NCBI RefSeq assembly: GCF_007997285.1
Contig: NZ_VORX01000004.1
Span: forward strand, 186,001 to 250,000
Length of the DNA: 64,000 nt
Source of the DNA: Gelidibacter salicanalis
GTDB lineage: Bacteria; Bacteroidota; Bacteroidia; Flavobacteriales; Flavobacteriaceae
Direction: 5' to 3'
This document shows, piece by piece, positions 57,626 through 64,000 of this stretch. A program made the translations under genes and the position numbers. Each line of letters begins with the position of its first letter. Within the stretch, counting starts at the first letter, position 1. Under the pieces are notes generated by a model. That model was not told the DNA's origin. It saw nothing but the letters and a program-made list of their open reading frames with translations, and did no database searches.

Positions 57626-58861
57626 ATGGCCGTATTAAATTTAGGGCATTGCGATGCAGGGAAAATCCCAACTATTCGAGAAGATTTTCTTAAACCTTAT
57701 CATATGGATGGTTTGCTAGTGGGCAAAGTGTCCTTTAGAGATGATGATAGAACGCAGTGGCGATCATTTAGAGAGGGTCCGGGGACGGATGTTTTAAGGC
57801 TCCAACAGTTTTTGTTTAAAGCTGGTTTCATGCCACGATGTGTTTTTGATGGCGTTTTTGGCTATGTTACCCAAGCAGCGGTAAGATTATTTCAAGAATA
57901 TATCAGGACCATGGAAGGCGTTATTGATATGGTACCAGACGGTATTGTCGGTAGCATTACACTGAGCCACGTAGAACGATGGAGAGCTGAAAATAAAGTT
58001 TCAGAATGGGGAAGCGTTACGAGTAATAATCCTTCTGATCGTTATAAGGAATGGATGAGTTTACTGGATCAGGCAAAGCATTATTACACCGCTAACCCTG
58101 GACCAATTTTAAAACTTTTAAATAGTTTAACAAATACTTATTCTTCCAAGAAACCATCGGAGTGGGAGTTTCATAAGGATCAGATCCATCTCATAGGAAT
58201 CAGAAGAAAACAAACCCAAAGTACAGTTAAAAGAGACAATGATGATTTGTTTGTTTTGCTTATTAATGGCATGGTATTTACGTTTTGGGGATCTACAGAT
58301 GCAAGCGTAGCCATGGCGAATAGGGGTGATGAACCTTTTCTAATTGAGGGGCAACATCTTTATCGGTTTGGGTGGCATAAAATTTCTGAAGAAAATAAAA
58401 TTTACAGAGCTTTAAAACCTGCCAATCCTAATGGCGTGATAGTGGTGAGAGATTGGGATGGTGATAATGCATATACCGATAACGATATTCTTGTAAAAAA
58501 CAGTTACGGTACATTGCAAGAGCTTAGTGTAAATCCATCTATTAATATTCATTGGTCTGGGATTGGTACCACCAATTTTTCAGCAGGTTGTCAGGTGATT
58601 GCGGGTAAAAGTTATCTAAATCATAAAAACGAATTACAAGATTGCTCTAATTTTGCATCTTCGAGTTATAGTGGACTTACGGAATCCAATAAAAAAACTA
58701 AAGGCGCCTATAATGTGTTGACCGATTTAATATTATGCTATGCGCCACAGGGAATTAACCACATTTATTACACCTTGGGACGCGAAGAATCTCTGAATTT
58801 ATCGGCAAGTTTTGGTGGGCAATATGCACTGAATACATTGAATAAACTGCAATCTGTATAG
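57626..58861 (+). CDS. Peptidoglycan-binding protein with L,D-peptidase-like C-terminus
   Basis: 411 residues. Residues about 45-115 form a PG_binding_1 domain (GTDVLRLQQFLFKAGFMPRC, FDGVFGYVTQAAVRLFQEYI, DGIVGSITL). The C-terminal part has His309 in INIHWSG and Cys322 in NFSAGCQVI, an H-x12-C layout like YkuD/L,D-peptidase or phage-lysin cores. No signal peptide is visible, so any export would need another route; it may act inside after lysis or be carried by another system. It starts 11 bp after the giant CHAT gene and is surely co-transcribed. Confidence 0.78.
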   Translation: MAVLNLGHCDAGKIPTIREDFLKPYHMDGLLVGKVSFRDDDRTQWRSFREGPGTDVLRLQQFLFKAGFMPRCVFDGVFGYVTQAAVRLFQEYIRTMEGVIDMVPDGIVGSITLSHVERWRAENKVSEWGSVTSNNPSDRYKEWMSLLDQAKHYYTANPGPILKLLNSLTNTYSSKKPSEWEFHKDQIHLIGIRRKQTQSTVKRDNDDLFVLLINGMVFTFWGSTDASVAMANRGDEPFLIEGQHLYRFGWHKISEENKIYRALKPANPNGVIVVRDWDGDNAYTDNDILVKNSYGTLQELSVNPSINIHWSGIGTTNFSAGCQVIAGKSYLNHKNELQDCSNFASSSYSGLTESNKKTKGAYNVLTDLILCYAPQGINHIYYTLGREESLNLSASFGGQYALNTLNKLQSV

Positions 58862-58899
58862 TAAATTTAATCTTTCAAATAACATAAAAATCAGATACT

Positions 58900-59250
58900 A
58901 TGAATTCAATTCTTGTAAGATTAGGGCTAATCGCATCATGTTTTATTTTCACATCGTGTTATACGGTAAGGCTCAGAAGTGTCAATGGTACGATGCAACC
59001 AGATCCATTGATGTCTAGGGATGATTATTATCGCGGGATGGAAGTTGTGGAACTGGACACGGTTATTAAAATAAATCTGACTTCTAAAGATTTTACATAT
59101 CTCATTAAGGAAACTGACAAATGTAAGTCTGGAAAACTACATACCATTGAGTTTAAAAACACCTTTGGAGGCTCACTTTTAAGTATGGTTACCTTCGGCA
59201 GAAATCGGAAGATGAAAATAAAATATGTATGTATGAATTCAACCAATTAA
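58900..59250 (+). CDS. Small lipoprotein of unknown function
   Basis: 116 residues. MNSILVRLGLIASCFIFTSC is a lipoprotein signal with the lipidation Cys at position 20. The mature part is beta-rich (VVELDTVIKINLTSKDFTYL, later FKNTFGGSLLSMVTFGRNRK) and matches no family I know. It is third in the CHAT operon, 38 bp after the peptidoglycan-binding gene and 3 bp before the flavin oxidase gene, so it is an envelope component of whatever the operon does. Confidence 0.75.
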   Translation: MNSILVRLGLIASCFIFTSCYTVRLRSVNGTMQPDPLMSRDDYYRGMEVVELDTVIKINLTSKDFTYLIKETDKCKSGKLHTIEFKNTFGGSLLSMVTFGRNRKMKIKYVCMNSTN

Positions 59251-59253
59251 AAT

Positions 59254-60858
59254 ATGGCAACTACCAAAACACATCATCTTAAGGAATGGAATACTTTACA
59301 TAGAAATGGACCCTTTCCGTTGAAAACACTTTATATCACAGAGTTGGAAGGCGATGGTAATATGCCTATAAAACTAGAGCGCTACAATGATGTTGCCAAA
59401 GAAATACAACGACTGATAAAAGAAACCCATGAGGCCGGATATGGATTTAGAGCCTATGGTTCTGCTTGGTCTATGAATGATATTGCGCATCAACGTGATA
59501 GAATGCATTATAATGGATTTATGAATATTCATATACCGATCGCTTTGGACGATTTGCATCCCAACACAAATTTTGATGCTTCAAATTTGTTTTTATTTGA
59601 ATGTGGTACGACCATCAAGCGGATGTCTGAAGTTCTTTCTGCCCATGGCAAATCACTAAAAACCACAGGAGCAAGTAACGGACAGACTATAGCGGGTTGC
59701 ATCTCCACCGGAGTTCACGGATCAGCATTTAATGTGGGGGCCGTGCAAGATTATGTGGTTGGCATTAATTTAATTATTGGACCTAATCCAAATGACATTG
59801 TTTATTTAGAACGACATACGGTACCAGCCCTGACTGATAATTTTGCCTCGAAAATATGCGATAGAATCATAAGAAATGATAAATTATTTAATGCAGCCTT
59901 AGTTGGGTTGGGTTCCTTCGGATTTATTCATGGCGTCGTTATAGAAGCCGAACCACGCTTTCTCTTAAAACGTTATGTTAAGAAAATTGATAAAAAAATC
60001 GCACTAAAGCTGTCAGATACTTTAGACTTTAAAAACTCGTCATTCAAAATCCCAGAGGAAACAGATGCCCAAGATTTTGGGAATATCCCATACCATTTTA
60101 AAGTCTTTATCAATCCATATAATAATGAAGCGGAATACGTGGTAGAGTTGATGTACAAAAAGCCCTATGTTTCTAATTATGACGATCCGTTTCCAATAAT
60201 CAAGCAATCTTTGTATCGCGATCTCATTCATTTATTTACTAAAATGGCAGAAAATTTTCCAAAAAGTATCCCTTGGTTGGTAAATCAGCTGAAAAAATCA
60301 ATTTTGCCAAAAGTCGATGAAGAGTTGATTGGCACCTTGCCTGAAATATTTTGGGATGCACCATATCAAGGACCTGCCTTTGCGTGTTCTGTTGGTGTTG
60401 ATCATATAAATGCTTCAAAAGCTTTGAAACTGCTTGCAGATTTAACCACATCCGAAGGACCCATTCCTGGCATATTTGCTATGCGTTTTGTAAAACAATC
60501 TAAGGCCACATTGGCATTTACGAAGTTTCCCGTCACTTGCATGTTAGAAATAGATGGTGTATTATGGGAAAAGACCAGAAAAATTATGAGTCTCACTGAA
60601 TATTCCAAAAGAATTATTGAAGTCTTAAAACAAAATAATATACCGTTCACATTGCATTGGGGTAAAAATAGTGATTGGGCGTTTCCAGGATTATTAGAAA
60701 CGATGTACAATGAAACTAAAATTAATGAATGGAAAGCCTGTAGAAAAGCCTTGTTGGGGGAGGCAATGGCGACATTGTTTTCTAATGATTTTTTAAAAAC
60801 GATTGGCTTAGTTGATGATGAGGTGTTTATAGATGAAGATTTGATAGTTTCATTGTGA
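59254..60858 (+). CDS. FAD-linked oxidase with covalent-flavin motif (VAO/PCMH, lactone-oxidase-like)
   Basis: 534 residues. The FAD-binding PCMH domain fills about 30-240 (FRAYGSAWSMNDIAHQ, LFECGTTIKRMSEVL, GASNGQTIAGCISTGVHGSA, ALVGLGSFGFIHGVVIEAE). His155 in TGVHGSA is where sugar-lactone oxidases bind FAD covalently. The C-terminal half resembles the ALO (arabinono-lactone oxidase) cap but diverges, and the conserved HWGKN (FTLHWGKNSDWAFPGL) end is kept. There is no signal peptide. It oxidises an unknown alcohol/lactone, giving H2O2 if O2 is the acceptor. Last gene of the CHAT operon, 3 bp after the lipoprotein gene. Confidence 0.85.
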   Translation: MATTKTHHLKEWNTLHRNGPFPLKTLYITELEGDGNMPIKLERYNDVAKEIQRLIKETHEAGYGFRAYGSAWSMNDIAHQRDRMHYNGFMNIHIPIALDDLHPNTNFDASNLFLFECGTTIKRMSEVLSAHGKSLKTTGASNGQTIAGCISTGVHGSAFNVGAVQDYVVGINLIIGPNPNDIVYLERHTVPALTDNFASKICDRIIRNDKLFNAALVGLGSFGFIHGVVIEAEPRFLLKRYVKKIDKKIALKLSDTLDFKNSSFKIPEETDAQDFGNIPYHFKVFINPYNNEAEYVVELMYKKPYVSNYDDPFPIIKQSLYRDLIHLFTKMAENFPKSIPWLVNQLKKSILPKVDEELIGTLPEIFWDAPYQGPAFACSVGVDHINASKALKLLADLTTSEGPIPGIFAMRFVKQSKATLAFTKFPVTCMLEIDGVLWEKTRKIMSLTEYSKRIIEVLKQNNIPFTLHWGKNSDWAFPGLLETMYNETKINEWKACRKALLGEAMATLFSNDFLKTIGLVDDEVFIDEDLIVSL

Positions 60859-60924
60859 CCGGAAGATGATGCCGCGGTTAAGCTGAATAACTTTTTTAAT
60901 TAAGATGATCGTTTATGAAATCAT

Positions 60925-61278
60925 TTAGATTTTTGTCTCATCGATAAAAGTACCATCTTCAGGAAACATTTCCATTGAAGATAGAACTGCTGATATAAGT
61001 TGATTTTCTTGATGTGCTCCAGTTTTTGATATGTTGCCAAACTCAGAATAGTTTATCTCTTCGGGTAATACCATATTTAACTGATTAAAAGATTTTTTGA
61101 TGATATCAATGGCACCGGTAAAATTTCCCTTTTCTAATTCTGTAGTTATAATTTTGATCAATTCTTTTTTGTTAATACGTCTATCCTCCTCAATTCTCGG
61201 AATCTTCCAATTCTGCAACCGCTCTTTATCCATATCCTGTGCGGTATAGATAAAATAAAATGTTTGTTGTCGATTCAT
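60925..61278 (-). CDS. 117-residue partner of the LRR/pseudo-caspase protein
   Basis: I do not recognise the family. The N-terminus (MNRQQTFYFIYTAQDMDKER) could start an alpha/beta or small adaptor fold; the middle (INKKELIKIITTELEKGNFT, GAIDIIKKSFNQLNM) is helical and reminiscent of effector-associated or death-like adaptor domains, but that is impression only. It starts 17 bp after the stop of the LRR protein gene and is surely its co-transcribed partner. It converges with the flavin oxidase gene over 66 bp. Confidence 0.65.
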   Translation of the reverse strand: MNRQQTFYFIYTAQDMDKERLQNWKIPRIEEDRRINKKELIKIITTELEKGNFTGAIDIIKKSFNQLNMVLPEEINYSEFGNISKTGAHQENQLISAVLSSMEMFPEDGTFIDETKI

Positions 61279-61295
61279 GATCTATATTTTAAAAG

Positions 61296-63818
61296 TTATT
61301 GAGCATAAGACATTGCTTCTGCAATAGTTTTTTTATCAATCGCGAGTGCCGTATAAAATTGTGTTGCGAAAGTATAAGCCGTCCAATCATCAATTCTGTC
61401 TTTTATTCCTATTCCTAGCTTAAACGTATCTTTTAATAATACATTAATTATTTCTTCTCCGTAGCAACAATTCACAAATAGCAAAGGGGTGTCAAATCTT
61501 TCAATTTTAATGCATTTAAAAAATTCGATCCAATCATCAGGTTTCATGTGTTGAAGCTTATTTTCTGAATCTGTAAGAACATCCATCTCATAACTCGCAA
61601 AATGTAGAATTGCCAAACGATTTTGGTTACTATAAATACTTCTGTTTAATTCCGCAGCTTTGGGATTAGTTAATTGAATAACTTCAAGACCTGATTGTTG
61701 GCAAATTCTTGAAACCTCTTCTATTTCAGGTAATATATTTGGGAGTTTGCTTTCATAATCCAGAGCAATAAGCATAACTATAGGTATGTTATTATTGGAA
61801 TTGTCTACCTCAGGAAATTCTTTTAAATACGTCACAAGGTCATTGCCAAGATTAGTGATATCGAAGTTTAGAACTGCGTTTCCGGTCAAATCTAGCTTCT
61901 CTAAATTAGGAAGGTTTCGCAGTTGATTTGGAATAAATTTAATGGCATTATTAGCAAGATCTAATTCTTGTAAGTTAGGTAGTCCTAAAACCAACTTTGG
62001 AAAATAATTTAGATTGCAGTTTCTCAATTTCAAAACTTTAAGATTGCTAAGTTTGTCAATATTTAACTCATTGGGATCTATAGGATTGCCAGATAAGTGA
62101 AGTTCCTCCAAATTAATTAATCTGCCTATTTTTTCGGGTAGATGTTGAATGGAGTTATCTGAAATATCAAGAATTTTTAAATGTTTTAAATCGAAAATCA
62201 CCTCTGGTAAAAAGGTCAAACCCATGCCATTTAATGTTAGTGTGGTTTCTTTTTTATCTATATTATTTTGAATTAGTTTAACACAGGCCGCAAATGGGCT
62301 AGCTATAAATCCGTTGAGGAAATTATCGTTTACTGATGATTTTCCAAACACAGATAACGTAGTTCTTTGACTAGAATTAAGAGAATCCATGTAAATATTT
62401 ATGGCACTTATTAAATGTTGGTTAGTGATATTTTGTTCAGATAGATAGAGCACTTTAAAAAGGAATTTTGTGAAATATCCATGATCAGTGTCTTCTAATG
62501 CCCATTGCGTATCCTTGGCCGCAGTTATGACAACTATATTTTTGGAGATTAAATCGGATGTTGCTTTTTTAATATTGTTTATTTCTTTAAAATCATCTCT
62601 AATCAAATTATCTAAATGATATGAAAAATCAGTATCCAAGAGGAGCGTATAAGTACAATCGTTAGGGAATTTATTAATCTGCCTCAAAACTTCCAAAAGA
62701 GAAAGCGTTGTAGAATCACTTAATATTAAGGCTTTGTCTTGTATATTTTGAATTATACTTTGAGGTTCAACATGTGATGCGATGTCATTATTTTTTAAAT
62801 TATCAATAGAGCCACCTTGTCCAGAATAATAAAAAACAAAAGAGTCGCCACCTTTAATCTCCTTGAAAAGAATGTAGTCAAAATATTCTTGAATTTTATT
62901 ATAGTTTGCATGTTCATTGATAAGAAGATGGGTTCTGCAAATATAACCTTCAGCTACATGCTCCTCTAAATAATCACGTATTGCAGTAGAATCATTAACT
63001 GCGGACCGCAGGCGAAGATTATCATAACTTGGATAGTCATTAATGCCCAAAATCAAAGCATGTAGGGTAGGGGTCTTAGATGTATTTGTCTTGATCCCAT
63101 CAAGGATTTTTTTCTTGATATTCGTGGGAAGTTTTATGGTGATCGTTTCTGAGGAATTATGATCTTGACTTAAAAAATCTTTAAGTTTCTCAATTTGAGG
63201 GCTGAAATTTTGTTTTGAATCTTGATCTAACTGCTGATATATATTTAAAAACTCAACCAGTTTTTTTTGTTCGACGGTCAGATTATTATGGTTAAGCACT
63301 TTCAAATAGTAACCCACGGCATTTTTTTGATCGTTGATGTTGTTGAGCCTATTAAATCTATTAACAATATTATGTGTAACGCGCTCTGCCTCAGCAATGG
63401 GATTTAAAATAATATTCCCCTCTATCCTGTAGGATTCAAGATGTTTTAAACTGGGAAAATGTTTTTTACATTCCCAGATGTAGGACAGCATAAAATTCCC
63501 AATTTCTTGAAGAATTTCATTTGCATTGTCCTTGTGCATCATTTTATTTCTCAATTTATCCTGGATGGTTGGGTGGATGATGAACGAGTTGTAACCTATA
63601 CGCTCAATTTCGGGTGATTGCAGTAAATCAGCACATGTAATAGCTCTCAGCTTGTATTTGTTGGTTTCCTCTTCAGGTTCAAATTTCTCAAAAATATTGA
63701 GGTATAGTTTATGGAGAATGTCAATATTGAACCAAGGGAGAATGGCGCCATAGCATGAGAAATTTTCCAATCGCGATTGGCGCTTATGATCTATATGTGG
63801 CATGCCTTGAGCGATCAT
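61296..63818 (-). CDS. Pseudo-caspase, leucine-rich repeat and degenerate CHAT protein
   Basis: 840 residues. About 1-170 is a helical/winged-helix-like region. About 250-480 is a caspase-type fold starting LHALILGINDYPSYDNLRLR. The canonical SGHG is SGQG (Gln334) and the canonical DACHSG is DTDFSY, so Cys is replaced by Asp397: both catalytic residues are lost. About 535-660 holds leucine-rich repeats (LKILDISDNSIQHLPEKIGR type). A C-terminal CHAT-like region (about 670-840) keeps FVNCCYGEE (Cys784/785), but the GHG histidine motif is absent (HFASYEMD). Likely a sensor or scaffold, not a protease. The stop of the upstream frame is one codon before its ATG. Confidence 0.82.
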   Translation of the reverse strand: MIAQGMPHIDHKRQSRLENFSCYGAILPWFNIDILHKLYLNIFEKFEPEEETNKYKLRAITCADLLQSPEIERIGYNSFIIHPTIQDKLRNKMMHKDNANEILQEIGNFMLSYIWECKKHFPSLKHLESYRIEGNIILNPIAEAERVTHNIVNRFNRLNNINDQKNAVGYYLKVLNHNNLTVEQKKLVEFLNIYQQLDQDSKQNFSPQIEKLKDFLSQDHNSSETITIKLPTNIKKKILDGIKTNTSKTPTLHALILGINDYPSYDNLRLRSAVNDSTAIRDYLEEHVAEGYICRTHLLINEHANYNKIQEYFDYILFKEIKGGDSFVFYYSGQGGSIDNLKNNDIASHVEPQSIIQNIQDKALILSDSTTLSLLEVLRQINKFPNDCTYTLLLDTDFSYHLDNLIRDDFKEINNIKKATSDLISKNIVVITAAKDTQWALEDTDHGYFTKFLFKVLYLSEQNITNQHLISAINIYMDSLNSSQRTTLSVFGKSSVNDNFLNGFIASPFAACVKLIQNNIDKKETTLTLNGMGLTFLPEVIFDLKHLKILDISDNSIQHLPEKIGRLINLEELHLSGNPIDPNELNIDKLSNLKVLKLRNCNLNYFPKLVLGLPNLQELDLANNAIKFIPNQLRNLPNLEKLDLTGNAVLNFDITNLGNDLVTYLKEFPEVDNSNNNIPIVMLIALDYESKLPNILPEIEEVSRICQQSGLEVIQLTNPKAAELNRSIYSNQNRLAILHFASYEMDVLTDSENKLQHMKPDDWIEFFKCIKIERFDTPLLFVNCCYGEEIINVLLKDTFKLGIGIKDRIDDWTAYTFATQFYTALAIDKKTIAEAMSYAQ

Positions 63819-63821
63819 GGT

Positions 63822-64000
63822 TTATATTGTAGGTTTTGCTTCATGAATGATTTTATGCAAACTTATATCGTCGGGATGACTCATGGGAATCATCATTTGA
63901 AGTCGCTTAGCGGTACAATCATTTAAATACTCAAAAGGAATTGGATTGATCCAATGCACAAAGTCTGAAAAACTTTTAAGATATTTCCATAATCTCACGG
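63822..64000 (-). CDS. C-terminal end of a protein cut by the window edge
   Basis: 58 codons are visible before the TAA at 63822-63824, ending KSFSDFVHWINPIPFEYLND...SLHKIIHEAKPTI (quoted in parts). No family is recognised from so little. It is in the same frame as the pseudo-caspase gene and separated from it by the stop and one Thr codon. So it is either a closely coupled upstream gene, or part of a longer protein split by a nonsense change. Confidence 0.6.
   Translation of the reverse strand, partial: VRLWKYLKSFSDFVHWINPIPFEYLNDCTAKRLQMMIPMSHPDDISLHKIIHEAKPTI

Noticed and set aside
1-64000. CRISPR arrays, rRNA and complete tRNA genes
   Set aside because: No evenly spaced direct repeats with unique spacers and no rRNA-like segments were seen. 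The only tRNA-like signals are the two 15-bp 3'-end fragments near 50.8-51.05 kb.

Overview
The window looks like the chromosome of a member of the Flavobacteriia (Bacteroidota), probably Flavobacteriaceae. The DNA is AT-rich, Shine-Dalgarno sequences are scarce, and a few start regions carry the Bacteroidota -7 type TAnnTTTG. The gene families are typical of the group: a histone H1-like small protein, S41 peptidases with SFAQ-type signal peptides, lipoproteins, an AbiEi/AbiEii pair, and short palindromes of the TCCCGA...TCGGGA, CCTGCC...GGCAGG and AGGTTTT...AAAACCT kinds. No rRNA, complete tRNA or CRISPR array is visible.

Region 1 (37-11858, minus strand) is an unusually complete central-carbon block. 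In transcription order it runs rpe, class I fructose-bisphosphate aldolase, tkt, rpiB, tal, a HAD phosphatase, gnd, zwf, pgl, pgi. Together these cover the oxidative and non-oxidative pentose phosphate pathway and its return to fructose-6-phosphate and glucose-6-phosphate.

Region 2 (12-28.4 kb) is mixed housekeeping: an APC-type permease, an MgtC-like protein, an OmpR-type two-component pair, then an LtaS-like phosphoglycerol transferase, a diacylglycerol kinase-like protein and a PAP2 phosphatase (a plausible lipid-recycling group). It continues with an S41 peptidase, a GlcG/HbpS-like protein, a glutathione-independent formaldehyde dehydrogenase and two exported proteins.

Region 3 (28.4-41 kb) holds an orphan HigA-like antitoxin beside a broken HigB-like toxin gene, a GIY-YIG protein with a degenerate exonuclease-like N-terminus, a UvrD-type and a RecQ helicase, a 58-residue histone H1-like gene, a zinc alcohol dehydrogenase and a divergent pyruvate-kinase-like protein. 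It is peppered with a non-autonomous inverted-repeat element (MITE). I find eight copies in the window, three of them nearly identical and two with perfect 9-bp target duplications.

Region 4 (41-51 kb) is a defence island: a truncated duplicate of a type IIG restriction gene, a Dph6-like ATPase, an AbiE toxin-antitoxin pair with two matching operators, a decayed second AbiEi-like gene, an intact type IIG restriction-methylation enzyme with a partner gene, and a stand-alone reverse transcriptase preceded by a structured, gene-free stretch. It ends in tRNA-3'-end-like direct repeats and a multi-hairpin element.

Region 5 (52-64 kb) is the most novel part. A four-gene plus-strand operon encodes a 1786-residue protein with two alpha/beta hydrolase domains, a CHAT protease domain and a helical tail; a peptidoglycan-binding protein with an L,D-peptidase-like motif; a lipoprotein; and a covalent-flavin oxidase. 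It converges with a minus-strand group: a protein that is pseudo-caspase + leucine-rich repeats + degenerate CHAT, a 117-residue partner, and a gene cut by the window edge. I infer a caspase-like conflict or signalling system, but its function is unknown.
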